Assembly: GCA_943736015.1 (NCBI GenBank)
Contig: OX031065.1
Coordinates: 42,794,427-42,858,426, forward strand
Direction: 5' to 3'
Length of the DNA stretch: 64,000 nt
DNA from: Tridacna crocea
Lineage: Eukaryota > Mollusca > Bivalvia > Cardiida > Cardiidae
Shown here: piece by piece, positions 11,390 through 22,236 of the stretch
Layout of the letters: every line of letters begins with the position of its first letter
Numbering within the stretch: position 1 is the first letter of the stretch
Program-made: the position numbers and the translations under genes
The notes under the pieces: generated by a model
What the model saw: only the letters and a program-made list of their open reading frames with translations
Told to the model about the DNA's origin: nothing
Databases searched by the model: none

Positions 11390-11486
11390 AAGATAAATTC
11401 AGTTATTTGAGCAACACCTAGACTGTAGTCTGCAAATGCTTTCAGTTTGGACATTGTCAAATAAGTTGTCGTCTGTTAGAGGGTTC
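11390..11486 (+). mobile_element. family A MITE fragment (long arm only)
   Basis: Only the long-arm end is present: GTCTGCAAATGCTTTCAGTT, then TTGTCGTCTGTTAGAGGGTT. No palindrome remains. Confidence 0.6.
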
Positions 11487-11607
11487 AGCATTAAGATTTT
11501 TCTTTTTCAAACTTAGCACATGCTTTCAGAAAACTTCCATTCCCTTTTTTTCGACCCATTACACCTAATCCTGCGACAGAATTTAAATAAAACTTTCAAG
11601 TCACTTG

Positions 11608-12158
11608 TTAAAGGTGGGTATTTAGAATTTTTGCACCTCACCAAATTGAAAAAAAAAAAATGTATATAGCTGAAATTCATATGAAAAAAATAGTACAAAT
11701 CATCAATAATTAAGATTCATATAATTACAAGAATTCTTTTTTATGGTGTTCCCTTAAAAGGCTACGTAGCCTCTTAGGGTATTTTTAGATTTCGCGCCAA
11801 AAATCAATAAAGCATTTGGGAATGTCAAATGACTGGCAAGTGACTCATAACGCTTAAATTCCATTACATAACAAGCATGTGATAATTCTTTTCGATTATG
11901 TCTTCTTCGGAAGCTATGTTTGAAACTTCGTCTGTGTATTCCTGTATGTAAATGAGCGAACTGGTCATCTAAAAATAGAATGTGTCTCCCGTTGGTGTCA
12001 ATCTGGCTTTTAGTAAATCTCTAATTTCTCGTGTTGTCGGACGGTTTTCGACTACAGGGGTTTTATGAATGAAAATTAAAAAGGCTTTGGGAGTATAAGA
12101 ATTATTTTTTTGCATTTTTGTAAAATTTTCGTCCCAAAATCTACAGGGCCATCTTCAA
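11608..12158 (+). mobile_element. family C element, about 550 bp
   Basis: Starts TTAAAGGTGGGTATTTAG and ends CTACAGGGCCATCTTCAA (decayed CCACCTTTAA). Contains the palindromic AAAAGGCTACGTAGCCTCTT block and GAATGTCAAATGACTGGCAA seen in the copies at 17682 and 20385. Confidence 0.85.
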
Positions 12159-12225
12159 AACACAAAAGTAACGATTTCAAAGTAATTTTGGGGGTGGGGG
12201 AGGGGGAGAGAAAAGAAATATCTAC

Positions 12226-12300
12226 TTATCGGACAGTGTAGATTCAAGATCAGACTGCACGTATTGTGCAGTCAGATCTTGATCTGCACTGTCCCCAACA
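12226..12300. repeat. family G hairpin
   Basis: Left arm GACAGTGTAGATTCAAGATC, then AGACTGCACG; right arm GTGCAGTCAGATCTTGATCT, then GCACTGTC. Slightly imperfect. Confidence 0.7.
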
Positions 12301-12429
12301 GGTTCTAAACTCGCACTAAGGAGCTGAAGGATTATTCCAGAAACAAATTTGCAGAAAATATATGTTATAACTCAAGGTATATCTTCATAAATTAATGTTA
12401 AAAAACACCAAAACATTTTTTCCATCAAA

Positions 12430-12510
12430 GTCATTTACAAAACATTGTAGCATCAGATGTCGTTCACGACGAACGATTTCTCCTTTTGCCACTCCGTTTT
12501 CTAAAGTCGT
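12430..12510. mobile_element. family B remnant
   Basis: CAAAACATTGTAGCATC, then GTTCACGACGAACGATTTCT and CCTTTTGCCACTC recall the family B palindrome. Ends are not recognisable. Confidence 0.35.
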
Positions 12511-12754
12511 CCTCTTTGAGATTGGTTGATTGACCTGAAGGTGTTTTACGTCATTTTCATTACTATAAATTGAGTTAAATCACGGGGACAGCCCACACAA
12601 TCTAACGTACACCATGGGTCCCACCAGAGCTAAGCTTGGACACTGAAGTGTATTGTCCAGTGGCACTCCCATTTTTCCATTACTTTCGGTGATGTAAAAA
12701 GCGTAAGAGAACTAGTTAAGTCTTTACCAAACGGCAATTACTAGTTTAGTTTAA

Positions 12755-12962
12755 ACATATTTATTTTACATCGATTGAGAAACAAGTTCTTACAACTTAT
12801 ACTAATCTCTCTCGATTCTGCTTCCTGGGAACAACATCAGTACTCACGCCAAATGTGTGGGCCGATGAACAATCCCAAAGTTGACACCCGCTCCCGGGAA
12901 TCGAACTCAGGACCTTTTGGTTACGAGGCCGGCGCTCTACCTCACGACCACGGACACCACAC
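12755..12962 (-). mobile_element. tRNA-derived SINE (type 2)
   Basis: On the minus strand it opens with a tRNA-like head: GGTAGAGCGCCGGCCTCG (A-box region), then GAGTTCGATTCCCGGGAG (B box). The body continues through GAGTACTGATGTTGTTCCC and GGAAGCAGAATCGAGAGAG. The same body recurs on the plus strand at 33141-33245. Confidence 0.7.
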
Positions 12963-12969
12963 CACGGCA

Positions 12970-13174
12970 ATAACTTTTTCGGCTGGACCAAATTCAAAGC
13001 ATCTGCAGACAACAATTTGAATCTTGTTAATATGTTGTTTTTGCCTTGGGAAGAAAATATTGTCAGAAAAGGAGAAAATGCTGGTTACCAGCATTTTCTC
13101 CTTTTCCTTCAGTGTTAACTATAGAATTCTTTCTCGAGGTCGTTAAAAGTCGGGGTTGTGTGGTAAATAGTTAA
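12970..13174 (-). mobile_element. family A MITE, reverse
   Basis: Left end ATAACTTTTTCGG is decayed; right TTAA at 13171-13174. Box AAAGCATCTGCAGACAACAA and palindrome GAAAATGCTGG/CCAGCATTTTC are present. It directly abuts the SINE tRNA head. Confidence 0.8.
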
Positions 13175-13320
13175 ATAGGTATAAAATTCACATTTTTCTA
13201 AGAAAGTCAAAAGTTCAACTGCCCCCAAAATAGTCATCGTGACTTGGCGACTTTCGTCCTCATTAAAAAGATATTAACCCGGACTTTACTTTTCCCTTAG
13301 GCTACTCTATGTGCTACTCA

Positions 13321-13412
13321 AGGGCTTTTCGGACATAGTAGATCAAGATCTGACTTCTCATGACCTGCAGTCTGATCTTGGATATACAATGTCCGATATG
13401 GAGATATTTAGC
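13321..13412. repeat. family G hairpin, diverged
   Basis: TTTTCGGACATAGTAGATCA / TGCAGTCTGATCTTGGATAT, then ACAATGTCCGATA. Many mismatches in the stem. Confidence 0.5.
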
Positions 13413-13414
13413 CA

Positions 13415-13900
13415 TTTAGCCCTTCCCCTCAAACCCCGCCCCCCCCCCCCCCTCGGAAAAAAACAATAAAAACATTGAAATAGGTCTACCAAAATGATAG
13501 CTTTTTTAAAATTGGCTTGCAAGTTTTTCAAGTTCCTTTTACGTGTTTATTGAGTTAAAGGTTGAAGTCGAAATTTTACTCCATCTCCCGTTCTAGAACA
13601 TTGCATATATAGAAATAGTTTACTATGAATTTTCTTATGAATACGAGAAATATTTTCGTATTGTGTGTTACAAAGTTTTTGTTAGAAATATTTGTTGATC
13701 TACATGTAGGTCGCTTTTAGTTTTTATTTTTTTCCAACAACAACAAAAAAAGATAACACACACAAAAAAATGTTAAAAAAGGGGTGAAAAAGAAATCGAT
13801 GACCATCGAAGTGACATACGTCATTATACATCTCTGTAAAAACATGAGCTATTTGGCAAAAAGGGGTTAAATGCAACTTCGTGAACACGTGATGTATCAT
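13415..13900. other. no gene seen
   Basis: A C-run (13437-13452) and AT-rich DNA. No repeat family recognised. Confidence 0.5.
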
Positions 13901-13904
13901 TAGA

Positions 13905-14152
13905 CTTGTAACACGCGAAAAGCGGCATTCGGACATTTGCGTCTAGGATCAACCTACGCAGTCTGCGCAGACTTAGCCGATACGGCACTTTCCGTTTTTA
14001 TGTATTTTCTGTTTTGCGCAAGTCTACTGTAGCACAAAATTTGATGTAGACGTGAAGTGTTATTTCGGATTAGCCTGCGTGGACTGCACAGGCTGATCTG
14101 AGACGTCACTTTATGCAAATGTCCGAATGCCCTTTTTTCGCGTGTTGCAAGC
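13905..14152. mobile_element. family F double-hairpin element
   Basis: From CTTGTAACACGCGAAAAG to CTTTTTTCGCGTGTTGCAAG. Both internal hairpins are degraded, and the middle spacer (GTCTACTGTAGCACAAAAT) matches other copies. Confidence 0.75.
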
Positions 14153-14235
14153 CAATGTTATATGGCGCCGCATGAGCGGCGGCACTATATTTTTCTTCGG
14201 TTTTGAAAATACCCATGGAGGCAGCCATATTGTTT

Positions 14236-14400
14236 ACTCGGCCTCAAGTCATTTGGTAACTCGGTCATTTCGTTCTTAGGCCATTTCGTAAAATTTTTGG
14301 TCTCTTTGTATCTACATATTCTGTATATTTTGGTCATTTTGTACTCACCTCGACCATTGGTAACCACTTTGGTCATTTCATACCCAGTTTTTGATATAAA
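14236..14400. repeat. degenerate short tandem repeat (TCATTTNGTA)
   Basis: About seven imperfect units of 16-20 bp with the shared phrase TCATTT(C/T)GTA or CCATT(T)GGTAA, for example GTCATTTGGTAACTCGG and GTCATTTTGTACTCACC. Confidence 0.55.
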
Positions 14401-14404
14401 TTTC

Positions 14405-14790
14405 GTAATTTAGAACCTAGCTTTAATACTTTTTTCTTCGGTTGTTTCTCGAATGGCAATTACTTTTGTACTTGTCTCTTATCGTTATTGGTTCCTTTTT
14501 TTTTTTTTTTTTTCTTTAGTTTTAAGTTGCATTTTAAGGATTGTTTAAGACTTCTTAGTTCATTTCTCGCCGATTTCTGCATGAATTTACTTTGATTAAT
14601 TTGAAATGCTGTAATGTGCCTTATTTCAGAAACAGCTGATTTGCGGCGCCATTGATGTTATACATCAATATTTTCTTGTAGTCCATTTGATTGGTGTAAA
14701 AACTAACGTTTGGATCAAAATCATCTATCTAAATAATTTTTGGGGGAACATATCTGATTACTTTACAAAAATGCCGTCTACAAAAGCAAA
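14405..14790. other. no gene seen
   Basis: AT-rich, with a T run at 14496-14513. Nothing recognised. Confidence 0.5.
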
Positions 14791-14799
14791 TGAGTTATG

Positions 14800-15020
14800 T
14801 TTTGAGGAAAAGGGGGCTTACTGCAGTTCACATAGGCTGACCTAAATCAAAACCTTTAGTTATTTTCTGTATGTCTAAAGACAAGTCTAACCTATGTTTG
14901 TTGGGCAAAATAGTTTACATTGCTCGATGATAACGTGATGGCTTGCTTTGTTTTTGGCATCATGGATGCATTAGCAGCCACATGCAACGCTTTTGTGTTA
15001 TGTAATACTGGCAAAGAAAC
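14800..15020. mobile_element. family H remnant
   Basis: GGAAAAGGGGGCTTACTGC on the left and AACGTGATGGCTTGCTTTG further right match family H copies. The central hairpin is lost. Confidence 0.4.
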
Positions 15021-15179
15021 GCATAAATACATGGATAGCTGCTTTTGCCACAGTTATATAACTAGACTAGTGCTGAAAACAGCATGCAGCATCGGATACA
15101 CACACAAAAAGTGAACAACAAAAGTCCTATTACCAAAGGTAGATCTAACGTTACAGAGGCGAAGCCATGTTATTTCGAT

Positions 15180-15345
15180 TGGTGAGGTGAAATTGAGCTC
15201 CGAAGGCGCGATGCTATGCGAGTGGTGCGGCATCATATTATTGGTGCGGCATCATACCGCATCAGCTAAATTTATTGGTGTGGCATGCCGTTCTAAACGA
15301 AAATATTAGTGCGGCGAATGTCGCACCTGCCGTACCAGTGTCTAC
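15180..15345. repeat. short degenerate repeat (TTGGTGCGGCATCAT)
   Basis: Three to four imperfect units: GTGGTGCGGCATCATATTA, TTGGTGCGGCATCATACCG and TTGGTGTGGCATGCCG. The rest of 15020-15780 shows nothing. Confidence 0.5.
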
Positions 15346-15788
15346 GTCCATGTGTTACATATAGGTTTGTTGTAAAGAAGGCCGCGATTTTATACTTGGA
15401 AGCGTTATACTTTGCAAAGAAAATCCGAGAATGCATTGGTGGCTGCACTTTCCGCCATGATACGGCTGAAATAATGTTGAAAATGGCATATTATATTGAA
15501 TATACACACGAAAAAAACACTCTGGAAAGTCTTGTGAGCTAAAATACACTGTATGACCTTTCACAAATATTTCAGAACGCACCACATGACACCGTAATGG
15601 CCAGTTCGACTACCTACAAAAAATGTCCTCCATGGAATGCGAGTCGATAACCCGTGTATTTACGGTGTCACAAAAGGCTTCCCACCGCGTTCACAAACCG
15701 TATCTCTTATCTGAATGTTCTTTAAAAGCGCAGGTCGTCTGCGAGTCTGTTATCGCCTGATACTTTGTTCAGCCGTTCTATTTCTTTA

Positions 15789-16028
15789 TTTCTTTACCAA
15801 ACAAAACCAAAAATAGACTGGTCCAAAATCAAAGCATTTGCAGACTAAATAAAACAACAGACATATGTGGCGATAGTTGAAAAGATGATAATTGGCACAG
15901 GAAATAAAGAAAGCCTTGTGAGAATACGAGAAAATGCTGTTTACCAGCATTTTCTCCTTTTCCCAAAAGGTTTTTTAAGACTATTTCCTCAGAGTCCGTA
16001 AAAGTCATGATTCTGTAGTAAAGAGTAA
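15789..16028 (-). mobile_element. family A MITE, reverse, diverged
   Basis: Starts TTCTTTACCAAACA and ends GTAGTAAAGAGTAAAA. Box AAAGCATTTGCAGACTAAAT; palindrome GAGAAAATGCTGTTTACC/AGCATTTTCTC. TTAA is lost on both sides. Confidence 0.7.
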
Positions 16029-16039
16029 AAAGGCAATTC

Positions 16040-16262
16040 TTAACTCATTACCAAACGACTCAATTTTAGACTTGTCCAAATTGAAAGCATTTGCAGACGA
16101 CAAAATAAAAGTGACTGAAAATTTTAAATTTGTTCTGTGAAGGGTAGAAAACATTGTGGCAAAAGGAGAAAATGCTGGTAACCAGCATTTTCTCCTTTTC
16201 CCACAATGTTTTCTAAAGGCTTCCTGCTCAGGGGCGTCAAAAGTAGGGATTGTTAAGGTTAA
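16040..16262 (-). mobile_element. family A MITE, reverse
   Basis: TTAA at 16040-16043 and 16259-16262. Box GCATTTGCAGACGACAAAAT intact and palindrome almost perfect. It lies 11 bp after the previous copy in the same orientation. Confidence 0.9.
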
Positions 16263-16383
16263 TTCATTTCCTCTGGCTGAAGACGTGATAGAAAAGTGTT
16301 GGTGATCTACCTTTATTCAGCCTTATTCTGCTGGTTAAAGACCCAGTACAGACCAAAATATCAAATCAGGTGTTATAATATCT

Positions 16384-16590
16384 TTAACTCCTTACAAAAC
16401 GACAAAGTGTTAGGCTTGTCCAAATCGAAAGCATTTGCAGACGACAAATTGAAAGTGACTGAAAACCTGAAATTTGTTTTGTAAAGGGTAGAAAACATTG
16501 TGGGAAAAGGAGAAAATGCTGGTTACCAGCATTTTCTCCTATTACAACAATGTTTTCTAAAGGCTTCTTTCTCATGCTATATACATCCAA
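16384..16590 (-). mobile_element. family A MITE, reverse, right end lost
   Basis: TTAA at 16384-16387; box GCATTTGCAGACGACAAATT; palindrome intact on the left, with CTATTACAACAATG on the right. The right end is replaced by unrelated sequence after TTCTTTCTCATG. Confidence 0.8.
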
Positions 16591-16721
16591 ATGCATTTAA
16601 ACACCCGTTTTGTTTACATTTGGCCTTTATTGTCGCTTTAAGTTAAAGTTTTTTTTTTCAAGCCGATATTAAAAACCCAAATGTTACCTTCTCGGAGATA
16701 TGTTTGGGTGAGAAATAACTT

Positions 16722-16822
16722 TGGCTCGGACAATGTAGATCCAAGATCAGACTGCACGTTCTGTGCAGTCTGATCTTGATCTACATTGTCCGCAAAAGGT
16801 CAGCAAGTCGCGCTTAGCAGCC
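16722..16822 (+). repeat. family G hairpin
   Basis: GGACAATGTAGATCCAAGAT and AGACTGCACGTTCTGTGCAG form a nearly perfect stem with TCTGATCTTGATCTACATTG. The conserved tail AAAAGGTCAGCAAGTCGCGC follows. Confidence 0.8.
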
Positions 16823-17325
16823 GCAGAGTTATTGTACCTATGAGCTATGATCATGTAAATTTGGTTTGAATACATATCGTTTATGCACTGCATTACGCAA
16901 GTTATCACATGAAATCTATTTTTTATTAAAACCAACTGAATCACAAGTAGGTAGACTGGCCCATTGACACCCAGGAAATTGACTTCTAGGGAGAGGTTTC
17001 GTCCCAGGGCAGCCTGCGAGAACCTTTTGTGCCCCTCTGCCAGAAATGTAGATGAAGATCAGTCTGACCAATAATGTGTTCAATTTACTAGTATTTGACA
17101 TTCGGCAGTTTTCATTTTCAAATCATTTGCTAAAGATGTTTCTATTTATTGTCAACTCTTACGTAAAAACAGTGGTTGGTCCGTTTGTTGTGGTAATTCA
17201 GTGCGTCAGTGTGACGCGCCGAGAGGGTTTCTTTAATAACTAAGGAAGTAGACCCCTACTGGTAATCAGCTATTTCCACGATAATATTATCCTTCAAATT
17301 TGCTATTATTAAAAATTAGTATGAC

Positions 17326-17531
17326 ATAATTTTTGACTGGTCCAAATTGAAAGCATTTGCAGACTACAAAAAAGTGTGACTCAAAAATTGAAATTGTTTC
17401 CAGCAGGGTGATAACATTGTGGAAAATGGAGAAAATGCTGGTTACCAGCATTTTCTCCTTTTCCCACAATGTTTTCAAAAGGCTTTTATCTCAAGGTCGT
17501 AAAAACCAGGAATTGTTTGGTAAAGGGTTAA
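17326..17531 (-). mobile_element. family A MITE, reverse, left end lost
   Basis: Box AAAGCATTTGCAGACTACAA, palindrome GAGAAAATGCTGG/CCAGCATTTTCTC, and right TTAA at 17528-17531. The left end has merged with host sequence. Host family D resumes immediately after the TTAA. Confidence 0.8.
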
Positions 17532-17681
17532 CCGAGCGACTTTTTTTCCTTTTTTCCTTCTTAGAATTATCATTTATAAATCTTAAACTATTATATTTTC
17601 ATTACAAAGGGAGGTAATAATTACTTCCCTTTTAAGGAAACTGATAACAGTATGATTCATAAATTATTGCAAGACAGACAT

Positions 17682-18235
17682 TTAAAGGTGGGTATTTAGA
17701 ATTTTTACATCTCACCAAATCAAAAAATATATATATCACTGAAATTTATTTAAAAAAGAAAAAAATACAAATCATCAATAATTAAGACTCATAAGATTAC
17801 AAAAAAAAAAAAATTTTTTTTGATGGTACTCCCTTAAAAGGCTACGTAGCCTCTTAAGGTATTTTTAGATTCGCTCCAAAAATCAATAAAGCATTGTGGG
17901 AATGTCAAGTGACTGGCACGTGACTAATAACGCTTAAATTCCATTACATAACAAACATGTAAATATTTTTCTTAATATCTTCTTCGGGCGCCATGTTTGA
18001 ATCTTCGTCTGTGTATTTCCAGTATGTAAATGAGCGAGTTGTTCATGTAAAAATAGAACGTGTTTCCCGTCGATGTCGACCTTGGCCGTAGTAAATCTCT
18101 AATTTCTCGTGTTGTCGGATGCTTTTCGATTACTGGGGTTTTATAAATGACGATTGTAAGGCTTTTGGAGTGTAAGGATAATATTTTTGTATTTTTGTAG
18201 AATTTTCGTCCCAAATTCTGAAGAGCCACCTTTAA
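17682..18235 (+). mobile_element. family C element, TTAA-flanked
   Basis: TTAA at 17682-17685 and 18232-18235, ends AGGTGGGTATTTAG and AGAGCCACCT. Same internal CTACGTAG palindrome as the other copies. It is inserted in family D copy 1. Confidence 0.88.
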
Positions 18236-18350
18236 GGGATTTTTGGTCTGTTAGATATGTGCAAAAATATTATATCAGTATAAATCCATATTTATCAACT
18301 GATGAAAAAAATTATTCCATGTTGCACTAGAAGTGTTACGATGGTAATAC

Positions 18351-18594
18351 CTAAAGCCTTCACCAAAGTTACTATTCCTGGTTTTTATGACCCTGAGATG
18401 TGAGTCTCTTGAAAACTTTGCGGGAAAAGGAGAAAATGCTGGTAACCAGCATTTTCTCCTTTTCCAACAAAGTTTTCTATCCTGCTGGAAACAAATTTCA
18501 AGTTTTGAATAATGTTTATTTTATTGGCTGCAAATCCTTTCAATTTTGACCAGTCTAAAAGTTCGTCGTTTGGTAGAGGGTTAAAGGTGGCCCT
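18351..18594 (+). mobile_element. family A MITE, forward, sharing sites with neighbours
   Basis: Left end CTAA coincides with the end of family D copy 1. The right TTAA (18591-18594) is also the left TTAA of a short family C derivative. Palindrome arms carry mirrored AAAACTTTG / CAAAGTTTT changes. Confidence 0.8.
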
Positions 18595-18729
18595 TCAGAT
18601 TTTGGAACGAAAATTTTACAAAATTGCAAAAAAACATCCGTATACTCCCGAAGCTTTTTAATTTGCGTTCATAAACCCCAGTAGTCGAAAACCATCCGAC
18701 AACACGAGAAATTTGAGAACCCACCTTAA
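18591..18729 (-). mobile_element. short family C derivative, 139 bp
   Basis: TTAA at 18591-18594 and 18726-18729. From the left it reads AGGTGGCCCTTCAGATTTTG, the right end of family C inverted, and it finishes GAACCCACCT. About 400 bp of interior is missing. Confidence 0.8.
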
Positions 18730-18985
18730 ATGCAAGAAGAACGGAAAAGAAAGACGAACGAATGAATTGAAGCCTAAAACAGAGCTGGAAACAGATTGCT
18801 TTATGTATTACCGTAATGTATCGAACCAAGCAGGTCACCAGGTGATTAAGAATTCATAAAATAAAGCATTTTTTTAAACAAACGAATGAATCATAAGGTA
18901 GACTGATCTTCAGACTTGAAAAAAAGGAACCATAGCAATTCAATCTGCTAAGGCTGGCCCAAGCCTAGATTTTTTGGTAAATGCA

Positions 18986-19377
18986 TTAAGGTAAGACCTG
19001 TGTAATGCACTTCCGGTGAACATGGGGCAAAAATTCTAATTGGTTGATAAATAAGGATAAATAAGGATTAATGCGGAAATAATATTTTTGCACATTTCTA
19101 AATGATCAGAAATTCCGTTTATGTCTATCTTGAAATTATTTTTTGATACTTTTGTTAGTTCTCCGAAAAGGGAGGTAATTATTATCTCTTTTTGAATTGA
19201 GAATATAGTGGTTTTAGATTTATAAATGATAATTCAAAGAAGAAAAAAAATGGAAAAAATGAATCGGTGAAAGTAGTTCAATAATACTCATTTTTAATTA
19301 TAACTAATTTTGCAGGATGATATTTTAGTGGAAATAGCTGTTTTCCATTACACAGGTCTTACCTTAAGCCTTCTTTT
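18986..19377 (-). mobile_element. family D element, uninterrupted, 392 bp
   Basis: TTAA at 18986-18989 and 19374-19377. Perfect inverted ends AGGTAAGACCTGTGTAATG and CATTACACAGGTCTTACCT. It is the reference copy that shows the empty versions of the insertions in copies 1 and 3. Confidence 0.85.
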
Positions 19378-19718
19378 CATAAAGCATACGTCTAATATAA
19401 TTCGCACTTTGCAAAGCACAAAGAGATCCTGTTATTTTTTTTCAAACGTTATTACCAAATTAAATAGAGGTTGATAAGAAAACTGTACTAAGTTCACTTG
19501 GTATATTACAAAAAAAAATATATGAAAAAATTTTTTAGGCACCGTCTAATTTATAAAATTTTACTTTTTCGTTAGTGTCATTCTCGTCCACTTCGAAAAA
19601 AAAAAGAAAAACCCTGACGAAAAAATGATTTGATAAAGGTTCACTAATTTAATTTAGATCATTTCAAAAATCTAAGAAAATCTGCTGTTAATGACTTTCT
19701 TTCTACCAATGCTATTTC

Positions 19719-19962
19719 ATAACCAACTACCAGACGACAAAATTTTAGCCTTGTCCAAATTATAAGCATTTGCAGACGACAATTTCAATGTGGGTAAAAT
19801 GGTGCAAAATGGTGCATTTTTTCTTTGGTGAGGGAAGAAAACAAACTAGGGAAAGAAGAAAATGCTGATTACCAGCATTTTCTCCTTTTCCCATTTTGTT
19901 TTAAAAAGACTTTTTTCACGTGGTTCTTCAACAGTCGGCCTTGTACCGATGCTAACCCTTAA
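19719..19962 (-). mobile_element. family A MITE, reverse, diverged
   Basis: Starts CATAACCAACTACCAGACG; box AAGCATTTGCAGACGACAAT; palindrome GAAAATGCTGATTACCAGC/ATTTTC. It ends at the TTAA that opens the family B copy. Confidence 0.7.
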
Positions 19963-20187
19963 CCCTTTACCCCATAAGGCATTTCTATGGTATCTCCAAT
20001 TCACCCTTACTAACAGCAAGGATGAAAACATTTCTTATGTGTGCACGACACCTTTTGATAGCATAGAAAACATTGTGGCAAAAGGTGAAATTGCTCGTTA
20101 CGAGCAATTTCACCTTTTGCCACAATGTTTTCTAAAGGCCCCTACAAACAAGGAGTAAAAATGAGTATCAATGGAGTAAAGGGTTAA
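19959..20187 (-). mobile_element. family B MITE, 229 bp
   Basis: TTAA at 19959-19962 and 20184-20187. Centre GCTCGTTACGAGC. The whole element is the inverse of the copy at 7456-7684, with conserved ATTTCTATGGTATCTCCAAT and identical length. Confidence 0.85.
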
Positions 20188-20329
20188 AGGCCCACCAACC
20201 GGCATACCTAAACAAATCAGCGTTAAATTGCAAATAAATTCTATTTATACCGTGCAAAATTATGTGCATTATTACGAGTCCGAAAATGTATTGCACAGCA
20301 ATCTGTTAGAGTTTAAGGATAACGACCTC

Positions 20330-21335
20330 CAACTCATCGGTAAATTTCGTATAACATCGACGTTTTCGTAAGGGCTATTCGTCTTTAAAGGTGGGTATTT
20401 AGAATTTTTACATCCCATCAAATTAAGATACATATATATCACTGAAATTCATATGAAAAAATAATACAAATCATCAAAAATTAAGATTCATGAAATTACA
20501 AAAAAAAATGATGGTGTTCCCTTAAAAGGCTACGTAGCCTCTTAAGGTATTTTTAGATTTCGCGTCAAAAATCAATAAAGCATTGTGGGAATGTCAAGTG
20601 ACTGGCACGTGACTCATAACGCTGAAATTTCTTATCGTAACAAACATGTAATAATTATTTTCCATATTGTCTTCTTCGGACGCTATGTTTGAAGCTTCTT
20701 CTGAGTATTCCTGTAAGTAAATGAGCCAATTGATCATCTAAAAATAGAATGTGTCTCCCGTTGGTGTCAACCTGGGCCGTAGTACATCTCTAATTTCCCC
20801 TGTTGTCTGATGGTTTTCGACGACCGGGTTTTATGGATGAAAATTAAAAGGCTTTGGGAGTATAAGGATAATTTTTTTGCAATTTCGTAAAATTTTCGTA
20901 CCAAAATCTGAAGGGCCACCTTTAAGTATGAGAGTTATTTTGATTGGTCGGTTGGTGGGTAGGTGGATGGGCGGGTGGTTGGTTAGTTGGTTGATTGTCT
21001 GACTGACTGACTGATTGAAATGATTTTTAAACCACTTTCAACAATTTTCAGCAATATCGCGGCGGCAACCCACACATTCATGTATTTTCTTGGTTCTCTA
21101 ACACATCGGTAAATATCGTGTAACATCGGCGTTTTCGTAAGGGCTATTTGGCAGATTCGTCTTTAAAATATGAGAGTTATTTTGATTGGTTGGTTGGTGG
21201 GTGGATGGTTGGTTGGTTGGTTGGTTGTCTGACTGAATGATTGATTGAAATGATTTTTACACCGCTTTCAACAATTTTCAGTCATATCGCAGCGGCAGCC
21301 CAAACATTCATGTATATTTTTGGTTCCATCAGTGC
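20330..21335. repeat. tandem duplication of a SINE-tail block
   Basis: About 235 bp is present twice: TCGGTAAATTTCGTATAACA (from 20338) through the SINE 3' end near 21100, and TCGGTAAATATCGTGTAACA (from 21107) to about 21335. Unit 1 also contains a family C insertion. Both units include (TTGG)n and the AACAATTTTCAG SINE tail. Confidence 0.75.
20385..20925 (+). mobile_element. family C element with in-window empty site
   Basis: TTAA at 20385-20388 and 20922-20925. The second tandem unit carries one TTAA at 21163-21166 in the same context, followed by ATATGAGAGTTATTTTGATT as here. Confidence 0.92.
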
Positions 21336-21551
21336 TAGGCTAGGACTCTGAAGTGTTTTTCTAGGTCATGAGTCCTACAGTTTAACTCTGTAGGACACCT
21401 TATATATTTTCAGGAATTACTATGTGTTTTATCTACTCTGAAGAAAATGGTCTTTTAAAATGTCGTAAAAAAATTATGTTTACCAGAATTTTCAACTATT
21501 TTCAATTATTTTCCTTTTTTAACAAGAGAAACATAAATCTAATGCTTATGG

Positions 21552-21895
21552 GTTGACTGATTGATGATTTATTGATTAATAATATGGGGTTTAACACCGT
21601 TTTCAACATTATCTCAGTTTTATCACGAAGGTCAGTGAACCTACCCATGCTTAACTGTATTTTCTTTTACCAGTACTCCGCACGATCTTCTTTCCAAGCC
21701 ACTGGCTGCTTTCCCATACAATCATCGTCGAAATAATGGTCAACGGTGGGACAGGAATGAATCCAATCGCAGTGACTATCATCAATCCTCGGAAGGAAAA
21801 TTTGCCGAGACACGGGTCGTAACCAGAAATTGAACCCATGACTACATGTTCCCAAGTCCTGCACGCTACCGGCTGAAGTACCGAGACTCGCCATA
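21552..21895 (-). mobile_element. tRNA-derived SINE (type 1)
   Basis: In plus-strand order: (GATT)n tail, GGGTTTAACACCGTTTTCAA, CCACTGGCTGCTTTCCCA, then GTCGTAACCAGAAATTGAAC (B-box region) and GTCCTGCACGCTACCGGC (A-box region). The polymerase III head is therefore at the right on the minus strand. Confidence 0.75.
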
Positions 21896-22079
21896 AACCT
21901 AATGTAGGCTACATCAAAAGAGAAGTAAAAAAAAAAAAATGACTTAAAGTAAAAAGTATAGGGAAAAATGATCTTAGCTCATAATCCTTTGAACAGATTT
22001 TTTTTTGCAGCGGATGCCTTGTGTTACATCCTTGTAAAATAGTGATCAAATGTATCTCAGTTGATTAATGTATTGATGA

Positions 22080-22225
22080 TTTCACATTATTACATAAGAA
22101 ACGTTGTGGTAAAAGGGATAGATTCATCTCTCATTGCAATCTCCTCTTCTGCTACATTGTTTTGAAATTTTTTCTGCTGAAAGACTAAAAACGTCACCTA
22201 TAACAGAAAAAGTTGTCGTTTTGTA
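22080..22225 (+). mobile_element. family A remnant
   Basis: AAACGTTGTGGTAAAAGG / CTCTTCTGCTACATTGTTTT is a decayed palindrome. No TTAA or box. Confidence 0.35.
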
Positions 22226-22236
22226 CATGATTTGCA

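Larger units (their letters stand above)
17246..18354 (+). mobile_element. family D element, copy 1, split by A and C insertions
   Basis: Three pieces (about 17246-17325, 17532-17681 and 18236-18354) align in order with the uninterrupted copy at 18986-19377 read on the minus strand. Family A sits between the first two, family C between the last two. The terminal repeats have diverged. Confidence 0.7.
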
